A DNA stretch of 64,000 bases, from NCBI GenBank assembly GCA_003460745.1, contig QTVU01000005.1:56742-120741 (forward strand), in the 5' to 3' direction. The position numbers and the translations under genes are program-made. The notes below the pieces were generated by a model. It ran no database searches, was not told where the DNA came from, and saw only the letters and a list, made by a program, of their open reading frames with translations. The stretch is from Firmicutes bacterium AM55-24TS. GTDB lineage: Bacteria; Bacillota; Clostridia; UBA1381. How positions within the stretch are numbered: the stretch's first letter is position 1; every line of letters begins with the position of its first letter. Below, piece by piece: positions 26,584 through 35,743 of the stretch.

Positions 26584-28107
26584 TTAATTACTTACCCATT
26601 CTCCGACCGATTCGTTTGTTACAACATTTACGTTTCCGGAGAAATCGGACGTATAAAGCTTACCGCTTTTTTTATCCACAAAGTAAATTTTATCATTTTC
26701 AACATCGAATTTTTTTACTGCTTTATCATAAATACACGTCAAGTCGCTTGCGTCAAGACTGCCTATATAAAGTCCGTTATACGAAGTTATAAGTCTGCCG
26801 TCCGCAGTCTTCACATCGTCTGCATAACAAACATAATTATTGTCACTGCCGTCAAGATTTACGCGGTAAACCTCCTCACGGAAAGGGTTTTTATAATAAA
26901 TCGTATCTCCCCACTGTGCAATAAGTTCAATATTTATCCATGACGCGTCGCCCTTTACGACCAAATGTTGATCTGTTCCGTCTATGTTCATACAATAAAT
27001 ATCTTTTCCGTTATCTTGATTTACAAACAGAATTTTATCTGTCGGCGTTTGCTTTTTACAAATAAGCGAATTAATTTGATTTAAGGTCTTAACTTCACTT
27101 CCGTCACGGCTAATTCTCATCAAATTACCGTACCAAACACCGTTTTCGACAAACAGATAATCTCCGTAATAAAAACAGTTAAACGGATACAGCTTAACAT
27201 CATTGTCACCCATGCTTAATTTCACAAGTGACATTCCGTCAAGAGTAATTCCGTACATTATATTGTCATTATCCAAGTTGAAATATATGTAATCCTTGTA
27301 CTTTTTAGGGTATCTGACCGAATTGTCCGTAAGTCGTTCAACGTCGCCGCTGTCAATATTCATACGATAAAGAACGCCGCTCTTTTTTCCGCCGTCCGAT
27401 TCCTGATAATATATCCACCCATCATCAACGGCAATTTTATTGACCGTTTTATTGATAAGTTCCTCTTCACCCGATATGTCATTTGCTCGGTAAAGGTGTC
27501 TGTCATTTTTAGACAAATAGTAAACATTATTGTCATACATCTCAAGTTCACAGACGCTGTTGTCAGATAATTTCTGTCTGTTTGCACTGTTTTTGTCTAC
27601 TGAATATAGCTTTTGATAGTCAGAATCAGATGCATAGTATACCGTACCGCTTTCGTTTATACGGCTGTCTATAACAACTCTGTTGTTTTCACCGTCCCAA
27701 CCGACAGTTGCACCTAAAGTTTCGGAAACCGCTCTTACGGGAACATATGTTCTGTCATCAATTATTTTAGCAGGTACGTCAAGCTGAATTTGGTCAACCC
27801 AAATTGCCGAACCGTCTGAATTATATACTCCCGTACTCATAATTTGATTATCAACAGGCACGCATATAAATTCGCCGTTTCTCTCTGCCCAAACCGTTCT
27901 GCCGTTATTGTCCCACGACACATTTGCACCGAAAGCCTCAAATATCGCTCTCATCGGTACAAGTACACGTTCGTCAATATTCTTCGGATTAACGTCACAT
28001 TCCAATTTTTCGCCGTCAATATATACTTCTATAACGTCATTAGCAAAAGCATTTACGCACGGCAACATAATTACTCCGCTTATCAAAAGTGCAATCAGTT
28101 TTTTCAA
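26584..28107 (-). CDS. Secreted stalk-domain (copper amine oxidase N-terminal-like) protein with DUF5050 propeller
   Basis: A 507-residue exported protein: signal peptide (1-22, cleavage near AFA-ND), two stalk/copper-amine-oxidase-N repeats (VYIDGEKLECDVNPKNIDE...AFGANVSWD at 28-66 and the second with DDRTYVPVRAVSETLGATVGWD at 117-138), then about 350 residues of DUF5050-like propeller blades with repeated 'IYYxNxxxxxxLYRMxxDG' units. Such proteins sit at the Clostridial cell surface; the function is unknown and no copper ligand chemistry is implied. The start is TTG (28107), with AAAGGAG 9 nt upstream inside tmk, and the TTG overlaps the tmk stop as TTGA, so translation is coupled to tmk. 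Confidence 0.85.
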   Translation of the reverse strand: MKKLIALLISGVIMLPCVNAFANDVIEVYIDGEKLECDVNPKNIDERVLVPMRAIFEAFGANVSWDNNGRTVWAERNGEFICVPVDNQIMSTGVYNSDGSAIWVDQIQLDVPAKIIDDRTYVPVRAVSETLGATVGWDGENNRVVIDSRINESGTVYYASDSDYQKLYSVDKNSANRQKLSDNSVCELEMYDNNVYYLSKNDRHLYRANDISGEEELINKTVNKIAVDDGWIYYQESDGGKKSGVLYRMNIDSGDVERLTDNSVRYPKKYKDYIYFNLDNDNIMYGITLDGMSLVKLSMGDNDVKLYPFNCFYYGDYLFVENGVWYGNLMRISRDGSEVKTLNQINSLICKKQTPTDKILFVNQDNGKDIYCMNIDGTDQHLVVKGDASWINIELIAQWGDTIYYKNPFREEVYRVNLDGSDNNYVCYADDVKTADGRLITSYNGLYIGSLDASDLTCIYDKAVKKFDVENDKIYFVDKKSGKLYTSDFSGNVNVVTNESVGEWVSN

Positions 28108-28778
28108 GATAATCGCTCCTTTATTACAGCATAAATATCATCATTTATATCTTCGACACTTCTTATTTTTCCATTTTCAACACATGAAATATGTTTCCAG
28201 CCGAAACGTTTTGATACGTATACTGCATTATCATAGCTTTTTTGAAGATACGATATATCACTCTCGTGTATATCCTTTTTATCCCCACCGTTTGACTTGT
28301 TCGCCCTGTCTTTCATTAATTCTATACCGTACTTTGGCGGCATATCAAGAAATATCGTAACGTTCGGACGCGGAAGTCCGTAAACATTGTATTCAAGGTC
28401 GTCAAGCCACGTTAAAAACTTGTCTTTTTCTTCTTGATTTTCGATTTTGCTTGCCTGATGTATAAGATTTGACGACACATATCTGTCTGCCAAAATCAAT
28501 GTACCGTTTTCGTAATCCTTTCCCCAATCGGTTTTATACGTCGCAAATCTGTCAGCCGCAAAAAACGTTGATGTGGCATACGCATTCACATCTGATGGCT
28601 TGTCGCCGAATTCACCGTTTAGGTACATCTTTACAAGTGTTGATGATGGGTTGTCATACGCCGGAAACGACACAGACTTTATTTTTAATTTGTTATTTTC
28701 AAGACGTTTTTTTAAAAGTTCCGTCTGTGTTTGCTTTCCGCTTGCGTCAACGCCGTCAATTGCTATAAGTATCCCCAT
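28104..28778 (-). CDS. tmk: Thymidylate kinase
   Basis: A 224-residue P-loop kinase that makes dTDP from dTMP. The P-loop is IDGVDASGKQTQT (residues 6-18), followed by the substrate-site ADRYVSSNLIHQ and a LID region. It is somewhat longer than the usual 205-215 and contains insertions around the LID (DRANKSNGGDKKDIHE), as in some Clostridial paralogues. ATG follows AGGAG by 5 nt. Lies 14 bp downstream of wecG. Usual partners of tmk (holB, yaaQ) are not here, so this could be an additional paralogue. Confidence 0.88.
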   Translation of the reverse strand: MGILIAIDGVDASGKQTQTELLKKRLENNKLKIKSVSFPAYDNPSSTLVKMYLNGEFGDKPSDVNAYATSTFFAADRFATYKTDWGKDYENGTLILADRYVSSNLIHQASKIENQEEKDKFLTWLDDLEYNVYGLPRPNVTIFLDMPPKYGIELMKDRANKSNGGDKKDIHESDISYLQKSYDNAVYVSKRFGWKHISCVENGKIRSVEDINDDIYAVIKERLS

Positions 28779-28792
28779 AATTTCTCCTAAAA

Positions 28793-29530
28793 TCAGTCTT
28801 GTTTGTATTTTTTTCCTTTTGCAATTACCGTTGCCGCAAATTTAGGCAATTCCATCATTCTTCCTATACGCCAAGGCTCTTTGCAAAGTCTGTAAAACCA
28901 TTCCATGCCTGTTTTACAGAATATTTCAGGTGCGCGTTCAACTTTTCCGGCAAATACGTCAAGACTTCCGCCAATGCCCATCGCAACGCGTACTTTAAGT
29001 GCATCTCTGTTTCTTTCAATCCACTGTTCCTGCTTAGGTGCGCCCAAACATACAAAAACAATATCCGCACCGGAATTGTTGATTTCCTCAACAATTTCAG
29101 CTTCTTCTTCAGGCTTGAAATATCCGTTTCTTGTACCGACAATATTAAGGTCGGTGTATTCTTCCAAAAGCTTTTTCTTTGCCTCTTCCGCAACACCCGG
29201 CTTACCTCCAAAAAGGAACAGCTTGTGGTCTGTGTAGTTCATTTTTTGCAAAACCTGTCTTGCAATGTCATATCCTGCCGCACGTTCGCTTATAGGCTTT
29301 TTCAAAATCTTTGACGCATGCACAACGCCTATGCCGTCGGCAGTAAGCAAGTCAGCATTATTAAGAAGTTTACAAAATTTTTCGTCTTTGTATGCAAGCA
29401 TAATTATTTCCGAATTAGGCGTGTATACCGCATGAAACTTATCTTCGTCCAAAAAACGCATAATGCAGTCAGTAGCCTGTGAAATGTTCACCATGTCAAC
29501 GTGAACACCAAGTATGTTTACTTTATCCAT
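28793..29530 (-). CDS. WecG/TagA/CpsF family glycosyltransferase (GT26)
   Basis: A 245-residue GT26 enzyme, which transfers N-acetylmannosamine or ManNAcA to a lipid-linked GlcNAc in wall teichoic acid or capsule synthesis. Motifs: YTPNSEIIMLAYKDEKF, LLTADGIGVVHASK, LFGGKPGVAEEAKKKL and VCLGAPKQEQWI. ATG 29530 has AGGAG 6 nt upstream; the longer frame runs into the repeat-bearing gap. It leads the wecG-tmk-stalk unit. No other wall teichoic acid genes are in the window. Confidence 0.9.
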   Translation of the reverse strand: MDKVNILGVHVDMVNISQATDCIMRFLDEDKFHAVYTPNSEIIMLAYKDEKFCKLLNNADLLTADGIGVVHASKILKKPISERAAGYDIARQVLQKMNYTDHKLFLFGGKPGVAEEAKKKLLEEYTDLNIVGTRNGYFKPEEEAEIVEEINNSGADIVFVCLGAPKQEQWIERNRDALKVRVAMGIGGSLDVFAGKVERAPEIFCKTGMEWFYRLCKEPWRIGRMMELPKFAATVIAKGKKYKQD

Positions 29531-29569
29531 GTTCTTCTCCTTGCTTTGAATATATTTTATTTGCCACCA

Positions 29570-29690
29570 CTCCGTCACTTCGTGACACCTCTCCTCAAGG
29601 AGAGCTTTTCGGCTCCCATTGAGGGGAGCTGTCGTTCTCGTTGACTGTGGGGCGGCTTTTTCGGGTGACCAATGATCGCCACTACGAATA
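29570..29690. repeat. Composite palindromic intergenic repeat, copy 2
   Basis: The gap between citrate synthase and wecG holds CACTCCGTCACTTCGTGACA, CTCTCCTCAAGGAGAG, CTCCCATTGAGGGGAG and GGGTGACCAATGATCGCC, all modules of the copy at 285-560. Divergence of the arms (for example GGGTGACC with GATCGCC) shows this copy is decayed. Confidence 0.75.
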
Positions 29691-29715
29691 ACTATTATCT
29701 TTTCTCTATTCTCTC

Positions 29716-31080
29716 TTATCTGTTATCTATTTTTGTATACTCCTTACTGTGTACCATCGACTTATATGCCGGTCTGATAATTCTGCCGCAGCCGATAACT
29801 TCTTCAAGTCTATGTGCGCACCAGCCGACAATTCTTGAAATAGCGAAAAGCGGTGTATACATTTCGGTAGGTATGCCGAGCATTTTATAAACAAAGCCCG
29901 AATACATATCAACATTCGCACACATAACCTTATGATTATTTTTAACTTCCGCAAATACACCCGGTGTAAGACGTTCAACACTGCAATACAGTTTAAATTC
30001 CTTTTCAAATTCAGGGTGATTTGAAACAAGCTGACCTGCTTTTTCTTTAAGCAAAATACATCTTGGGTCACTGTATGTATAAATAGCGTGTCCCATACCG
30101 TATATAAGTCCCGAACCGTCAAAAGCCTCTTTACGAAGAATTTTTGCAAGGAATGCCTTAACCTCCTCATCATCTTCCCAGTGCTTAACGTTTGCCTTGA
30201 TTTCTTCCATCATACCCATAACTTTTGCGTTTGCACCACCGTGCTTAGGACCTTTAAGTGAGCCGATAGCCGCCGCAATAGCAGAATATGTATCAGTATC
30301 CGATGAAGAAACAACTCTTGTTGTAAATGCCGAGTTGTTACCGCCGCCGTGTTCAGCGTGTATCATAAGCAATACATCAAGCATTTCCGCTTCTTCACGA
30401 GTATATTTATTATCGGGTCTTATCATATAAAGCAGATTCTCAGCTGTTGACAATCTTGGCTGCGGTGTGTGAAGATACAGGCTTTTTCCGTCATGATAAT
30501 GGCTCTTCGCCTGATAGCCGTATGCCGCCATTACAGGAAGTCTTGCAATCAATTCTATTGACTGACGCAAGATATTACCCGTTGAAATATCATCCGGATT
30601 TGAGTCATACGAATAAGACGCAAGTACGGAACGGGCAATTTTATTCATTATATTCTTACTCGGAGCTTTCAAAATCATATCTTCCGCAAAACCTTCCGGC
30701 AATACACGAAGATTCCCGATAAGTCTTGAAAAATCGTCCAAAGTCTTTTTATCCGGAAGATGTCCGAACAACAGCAGATATGCTACTTCTTCAAAACCAA
30801 ATCTCTTCTCCTTTTCACAGCTTTTAACTATATCTGTAAGGTCATAACCACGGTATCTCAAATGACCTTCCATAGGAATTTTTTCACCGTCATCAATATA
30901 GTAACCCAAAACCGCACCGACAGAAGTAAGTCCTGCCATTACACCTGTACCGTCATCGTTTCTCAAACCTCTTTTAACGCTGTACTGCTTAAAAAGTTCC
31001 TTTGAAAACGGCTGATACACATCTGATGCCTCTTCTTGAAATCTCTCTTGTAATCTCTTTTTATCCTCTTCCTTTAACAT
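29716..31080 (-). CDS. Citrate (Si)-synthase / methylcitrate synthase-like
   Basis: A 454-residue citrate synthase fold: condenses acetyl-CoA and oxaloacetate (or propionyl-CoA in methylcitrate synthases). Active-site blocks are LLMIHAEHGGGNNSAFTTR (His), GLIYGMGHAIYTYSDPRC (His) and the CANVDMYSGFVYKMLGIP block near the C-terminus (Asp). The N-terminal 60 residues extend beyond the E. coli core, as in many Clostridial versions. It lies 42 bp downstream of parC on the same strand, and no aconitase or isocitrate dehydrogenase is adjacent, so the role is probably glutamate supply (inference). Confidence 0.9.
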   Translation of the reverse strand: MLKEEDKKRLQERFQEEASDVYQPFSKELFKQYSVKRGLRNDDGTGVMAGLTSVGAVLGYYIDDGEKIPMEGHLRYRGYDLTDIVKSCEKEKRFGFEEVAYLLLFGHLPDKKTLDDFSRLIGNLRVLPEGFAEDMILKAPSKNIMNKIARSVLASYSYDSNPDDISTGNILRQSIELIARLPVMAAYGYQAKSHYHDGKSLYLHTPQPRLSTAENLLYMIRPDNKYTREEAEMLDVLLMIHAEHGGGNNSAFTTRVVSSSDTDTYSAIAAAIGSLKGPKHGGANAKVMGMMEEIKANVKHWEDDEEVKAFLAKILRKEAFDGSGLIYGMGHAIYTYSDPRCILLKEKAGQLVSNHPEFEKEFKLYCSVERLTPGVFAEVKNNHKVMCANVDMYSGFVYKMLGIPTEMYTPLFAISRIVGWCAHRLEEVIGCGRIIRPAYKSMVHSKEYTKIDNR

Positions 31081-31122
31081 ATCTCCACTTCCCTTCCGCT
31101 CCGCTATATCAGAGCTTGAAAT

Positions 31123-33336
31123 TTATATCAGACTTATTTGATTGTCCTCTCCCCTTAAAATTCCTCCGGCTGCCGGAATATTTTTTGGTCTGTAATGCTC
31201 AATGTCCTCAACTGTGCATTGTTCTTTGTCTACAACCTTAACAACTTTTGCGTCTTTTTTACGCAACGTTATTACCTGTATACCCTGTGTACTCTTTGTC
31301 GCTTTAAGCGGAATTTTTTCCGTATTAACCAATAACACTCTGTTATTATCCGACATCAGAACAACATCTTTATCTTCATCAAGAAGTCTTATATCACATA
31401 TCGGCGACTTATTTCCGTATGCACCGATAAGTTTTTTACGGTTTGTCTTAGTTTCATAATTTGAAAGCGCAACTTTCGCCATTTTACCGTTTTCAAACGT
31501 AAACAGCATTTCGCCCTTATAATCCGTTGTTACAACAGTATACACTATTTTTTCATCTTCTTCAAGTCCAAGTATTCCCGGCAGGTACTCGCCCATAGTG
31601 CTTACCTTTGCATCTGCAAGGTCATATGTTTTCATTTTATATGCAACGCACTTATTTGAGAAGAATATAAGTTCGGATTTATTTGTCGATTCCATTGACT
31701 GAACAATTTCATCTGTTTCCTTTAATTTATGCTCCGTTGTGCTTGAACGAAGTGATACGGCTGAAATCTTCTTAATATAATTATCTCTTGTTACGAAAAT
31801 TGTAAGCGGATAATCGTCTATATTTTCCGTTTCGTTATACTCCGTTATTTCCTCACCGCTGATTAAAGTCGTCTTTCTTTCCTGACCGTATTTCTTTGCG
31901 ATTTTCTTTAACTGGTCTGCGATAATATTCTTAACCTCGTTATCGTCACCCAAAATACGGTTCAGTTCTTCAAGTTCCTCCATAAGTTTTTCAATCTCTG
32001 CGGTTCTGTTTATGATATATTCCTTGTTCAAACTGCGAAGTTTGATTTCCGCAATGTACTCCGCTTGAACTTCGTCAATGTCAAAGCCCTCCATAAGATT
32101 AGGAACAACATCGGTATCTTTTTCCGTATGACGAATTATTGCAATCGCTTTGTCAATATCAAGCAAAATCTTTTTAAGACCTGTTAAAAGATGAAGTTTT
32201 TCGCTTTTTTTATCAATATCATATTTAATACCGTTTTTAACGCAGTTCATTCTGAACAGTATCCACTGCTGTAAAATCTGCTTAACGCCCAGAACCATAG
32301 GTCTTGCATTAATCAAGATATTGAAGTTACAGCTAAAACTGTCCTCAAGCGGTGTCAGCTTATAAAGCTTTGTCATAAGCATATCGGGATCAACGCCACG
32401 TTTTAAATCAAGTGCGATTTGAAAACCGTCAAGACCTGTTTCGTCACGTGCGTCTGAAATTTCTTTCAGTTTGTTCGCTTTTACAAGCTCCATAATCTTG
32501 CCGATTATCGCTTCAACTGTCGTTGTATAAGGAATTTCGTTGATTTCGATACAGTTATTTGCCTTGTCGTAAGTATATTTTGCACGAAGTTTAAAACTTC
32601 CGCGGCCTGTTTCGTAAATCTTACGCATTTCGCTTTCAGAGTAAATAAGGTCCGCTCCCATTGAAAAGTCAGGTGCAGGCATATATTTAATCACGTCCGC
32701 ATTTTCGTTTTTCATACAAGCGATAGTCGCGTCACAAACTTCTTTAAGATTGAATGAACAAATATTACTTGCCATACCTACGGCAATACCTTGATTTGGG
32801 TTTATAAGAATATTCGGAAACGCAACCGGCAAAAGCGTCGGTTCTTTCATTTCACCGTCATAACTGTCTGTAAACTCAACCGTATTCTTATTAATATCCT
32901 TAAACAGTTCCGCACATATCGGATCAAGTCTTACCTCCGTATATCTTGACGCCGCATATGCCATATCTCTCGAATACTGCTTACCGAAGTTACCCTGCGA
33001 CTCAACAAGCGGGTGCAAAAGTGCCTCGTTACCACGTGTTAAACGTACCATTGTTTCATATATGGCACTGTCACCGTGAGGGTTTAATTTCATTGTCTGT
33101 CCGACTACGTTAGCCGATTTTGTAAGTTTTCCTCCCAAAAGTCCCATTGTATACATTGTGTACAAAAGTTTTCTGTGAGCAGGCTTAAGTCCGTCTATTT
33201 CGGGAATTGCTCTCGATACGATAACACTCATCGCATAGGGCATATAGTTCTGCTCAAGTGTTTCGGTAATGGGCTGCTCGTCTATCGGAGCATATATAAT
33301 CTCTTTTTCTTCTACTTTCTTTTTCTTCCTTGCCAT
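31123..33336 (-). CDS. parC: Type IIA topoisomerase subunit A (ParC/GyrA-like)
   Basis: A 737-residue DNA cleavage subunit: winged-helix/tower region with IPEIDGLKPAHRKLLYTMY, the fluoroquinolone region HGDSAIYETMVRLTR with Ser and Glu wild-type-like, the catalytic Tyr in AASRYTEVRL (about 120), and a C-terminal beta-pinwheel with DNYIKKISAVSLRSS. It lacks an obvious GyrA-box, which favours topoisomerase IV, and the length is shorter than most GyrA (about 800-870). It follows parE by 16 bp. ParC/ParE nomenclature is used, but a second gyrase pair would have to be seen elsewhere to be certain. Confidence 0.85.
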   Translation of the reverse strand: MARKKKKVEEKEIIYAPIDEQPITETLEQNYMPYAMSVIVSRAIPEIDGLKPAHRKLLYTMYTMGLLGGKLTKSANVVGQTMKLNPHGDSAIYETMVRLTRGNEALLHPLVESQGNFGKQYSRDMAYAASRYTEVRLDPICAELFKDINKNTVEFTDSYDGEMKEPTLLPVAFPNILINPNQGIAVGMASNICSFNLKEVCDATIACMKNENADVIKYMPAPDFSMGADLIYSESEMRKIYETGRGSFKLRAKYTYDKANNCIEINEIPYTTTVEAIIGKIMELVKANKLKEISDARDETGLDGFQIALDLKRGVDPDMLMTKLYKLTPLEDSFSCNFNILINARPMVLGVKQILQQWILFRMNCVKNGIKYDIDKKSEKLHLLTGLKKILLDIDKAIAIIRHTEKDTDVVPNLMEGFDIDEVQAEYIAEIKLRSLNKEYIINRTAEIEKLMEELEELNRILGDDNEVKNIIADQLKKIAKKYGQERKTTLISGEEITEYNETENIDDYPLTIFVTRDNYIKKISAVSLRSSTTEHKLKETDEIVQSMESTNKSELIFFSNKCVAYKMKTYDLADAKVSTMGEYLPGILGLEEDEKIVYTVVTTDYKGEMLFTFENGKMAKVALSNYETKTNRKKLIGAYGNKSPICDIRLLDEDKDVVLMSDNNRVLLVNTEKIPLKATKSTQGIQVITLRKKDAKVVKVVDKEQCTVEDIEHYRPKNIPAAGGILRGEDNQISLI

Positions 33337-33352
33337 AAAATTCTCCTATCCT

Positions 33353-35371
33353 TTATGATAAGTCAAGCATTTCCATATATTTTCCGCCGTTGTCGGCAAT
33401 GTATTCTTTTCTGTCCGTAATATTATCGCCAAGCAATACGTCAAACATTCTCGATGTGCTTTCCGCATTTTCCGGCGTTACTCTTATAAGCCGTCTTGTT
33501 GACGGGTGCATTGTCGTAAGACTCATCATATCAGGCTCGTTTTCACCAAGACCTTTTGAACGTTTAATGTCGTATTCGTCACGTTCTTTCGACAATCCGT
33601 CCTCTGTAAATTTCTTTAATATTTCTTCCTTTTCGCCGTCTGTATACGCAAAATGTTTTTCACCCTTACGCTTTGTCTTTGTAATCGTTATTTCGTAAAG
33701 CGGTGATTCGGCAATATACACCTTGCCTTTTTCGATAAGTGTAGGCATAAGGCGGTATATCATTGTAAGAACAAGCGTTCTGATTTGGAAACCGTCAACG
33801 TCGGCATCTGTACAGATAATAACCTTGTCCCAACGCAAATTGTCAAGATTAAAACTTTCAATATTTTTATTATGAGTAGACTTAATCTCCACACCGCAGC
33901 CAAGCACTTTTACAAGGTCGGTTATAATATCGCTCTTAAAAATTCTCGGATAATCGGCTTTCAGACAATTCAGTATCTTACCTCTAATCGGCATAATCGC
34001 CTGAAACATCGGGTCACGCGCCAATTTACACGAACCTAAAGCCGAGTCGCCCTCCACTATATAAACTTCACGTTGTGAAACGTCCTTACTTCTGCAATCA
34101 ACGAATTTTTCAACTCTGTTCGTTATATCCATTGTACCTGTAAGTTTCTTTTTTATATCAATTCTTGCCTTTTCGGCATTTTCACGGCTCTTTTTATTGA
34201 CAAGAACTTGATTTGCGATTTTTTCGGCGTCTGTTTTGTTTTCTATAAAGTAAACTTCAAGCTGTTGACGTAAAAATTCCGTCATTGCGTCTTGAATAAA
34301 TTTGTTATTTATCGCTTTTTTCGTTTGGTTTTCGTAACTTGTCTGAGTTGAGAATGAGTTTATAACAAGTGCCAAACAGTCCGCTACGTCCGCAAATGTT
34401 ATTTTTGAATCGTTTTTATTATATTTGTCATTCTGTTTCAAATATCTGTCAATCGCATATACGAATGCGTTTCTTACCGCCTTATCGGGTGAACCGCCGT
34501 GTTCAAGGTAACTTGAATTGTGATAATATTCAAGCATATTGACTTTGTTTGAGAAACAGAATGCAACTTGCATTTTCATTCTGTAATCCTCTTTGTCCGC
34601 CCTGTCACGTCCCTCGCGTTCCATTTCCCACGTTTCAACAGTTGTAAAGCTATCATCGCCGACAGTTTCTTTAACATAGTCAACAATACCGTTCTCGTAA
34701 TAATACTCGAACATTTCCATACCTGTTTCGGTTTCGTTGTAAAGAACGAATTTCAAGCCTGCATTAACCATAGCCTGCTTGTTTAAAACATCTTGAAAAA
34801 ATTCAAGCGGTATATTTATATCGGTAAAAACTTCGGTGTCGGGTTTCCATTTTTGTACCGTTCCTGTCTGAACACTTCTTGTTTCAGCCTTTTGAAGTCC
34901 TCCGACGTTTTCGCCTTTTTCAAAATGCAATGTGTACTGCGTTTTGTCACGCACAACGGTTACATCCATATATTCACTGCTGTACTGCGTTGCACACGCG
35001 CCAAGACCGTTAAGACCCAAACTGTACTCATACATTCCGCCTTTATTGTTATCATACTTACCGCCCGCGTACAATTCACAATATACAAGCTCCCAGTTAA
35101 ATCTGCCCTCGCCCTCGTTATAGTCAAGAGGTATTCCGCGGCCGTGATCCTTTACTTCTATGGATTTATCCATAAAACGCGTAACTTCTATTAAACTTCC
35201 GTAGCCCTCACGAGCTTCATCTATTGAATTTGATAATATTTCAAAAAAAGAATGTTCACAGCCTTCAAGACCGTCTGAACCGAATATTACAGCAGGACGC
35301 TTTCTTACTCTGTCCGCACCCTTTAGACTTGTTATGCTGTCATTTCCGTATTCCTGTTTCTTTTTCGGCAT
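33353..35371 (-). CDS. parE: Type IIA topoisomerase subunit B (ParE/GyrB-like)
   Basis: A 672-residue ATPase subunit: GHKL ATP site with ILSNSIDEAREG and VKDHGRGIP, GLNGLGACATQY, the transducer domain, the TOPRIM motif EGDSALGSCKLARDPMFQAIMP, DADVDGFQIRTL, and the C-terminal MMSLTTMHPSTRRLIRV. The variants EGDSALGS and DADVDGFQ (usual EGDSAGGS, DADVDGAH) place it in the divergent Clostridial topoisomerase IV-like branch. Promoter with TTGACA lies about 60 bp upstream. Transcribed with parC and probably citrate synthase. Confidence 0.88.
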   Translation of the reverse strand: MPKKKQEYGNDSITSLKGADRVRKRPAVIFGSDGLEGCEHSFFEILSNSIDEAREGYGSLIEVTRFMDKSIEVKDHGRGIPLDYNEGEGRFNWELVYCELYAGGKYDNNKGGMYEYSLGLNGLGACATQYSSEYMDVTVVRDKTQYTLHFEKGENVGGLQKAETRSVQTGTVQKWKPDTEVFTDINIPLEFFQDVLNKQAMVNAGLKFVLYNETETGMEMFEYYYENGIVDYVKETVGDDSFTTVETWEMEREGRDRADKEDYRMKMQVAFCFSNKVNMLEYYHNSSYLEHGGSPDKAVRNAFVYAIDRYLKQNDKYNKNDSKITFADVADCLALVINSFSTQTSYENQTKKAINNKFIQDAMTEFLRQQLEVYFIENKTDAEKIANQVLVNKKSRENAEKARIDIKKKLTGTMDITNRVEKFVDCRSKDVSQREVYIVEGDSALGSCKLARDPMFQAIMPIRGKILNCLKADYPRIFKSDIITDLVKVLGCGVEIKSTHNKNIESFNLDNLRWDKVIICTDADVDGFQIRTLVLTMIYRLMPTLIEKGKVYIAESPLYEITITKTKRKGEKHFAYTDGEKEEILKKFTEDGLSKERDEYDIKRSKGLGENEPDMMSLTTMHPSTRRLIRVTPENAESTSRMFDVLLGDNITDRKEYIADNGGKYMEMLDLS

Positions 35372-35433
35372 AAACTAACCGTCCTTTCGTGTATTTTCGC
35401 TTTCAGCTATAAAAATACTATTATATCTTATTA

Positions 35434-35463
35434 ATTATACTACTATATAGGTTGTTTTGTCAA
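35434..35463 (-). promoter_or_regulatory. Promoter of parE-parC
   Basis: Minus strand TTGACA, 18 bp, TATAAT, about 62 bp before the parE ATG. Confidence 0.7.
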
Positions 35464-35560
35464 ACGCCGTAAGGCAACATTTAGATTAAATGAATGTTAC
35501 ACACTTCTTTATTATTTGTTCAATATTGATAAAACAACCAAATGATTACAGAGAAAATGA

Positions 35561-35678
35561 TACATTGCGTAAAAAAAATATTTTCCTATTGTTTTACGAC
35601 ATTTTTTATGCTAAAATTATACATTGCGTAAAAAAAATATTTTCCTATTGTTTTACGACATTTTTTATGCTAAAATTA
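35561..35678. repeat. Exact 59-bp tandem duplication upstream of the YkgJ-type gene
   Basis: Two perfect head-to-tail copies (35561-35619 and 35620-35678). Each unit holds a CGTAAAA/TTTTACG dyad and a promoter-like TTGTTT, 17 bp, TAAAAT. No coding sense in any frame. The region 35372-35743 otherwise holds only the parE promoter and the dyad at 35677-35707. Confidence 0.95.
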
Positions 35679-35707
35679 TACTGTATATACAATGTATATA
35701 CAGTATA
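35677..35707. promoter_or_regulatory. Perfect 14-bp dyad (operator candidate) upstream of the YkgJ-type gene
   Basis: TATACTGTATATAC, 3-bp spacer AAT, GTATATACAGTATA: a perfect inverted repeat placed directly downstream of the second promoter-like unit and 36 bp before the start codon. It has no T run, so it looks like a protein-binding operator rather than a terminator. Confidence 0.6.
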
Positions 35708-35743
35708 TTAATACATTAATTTTAACGATTTGAGGTTTTAACT

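Noticed and set aside
29716..31080. Citrate synthase as part of a TCA operon
   Set aside because: No aconitase or isocitrate dehydrogenase gene is adjacent; it follows parC.
35561..35678. Direct repeats as a CRISPR array
   Set aside because: Only two contiguous 59-bp copies without spacers; no cas genes. It is a tandem duplication.
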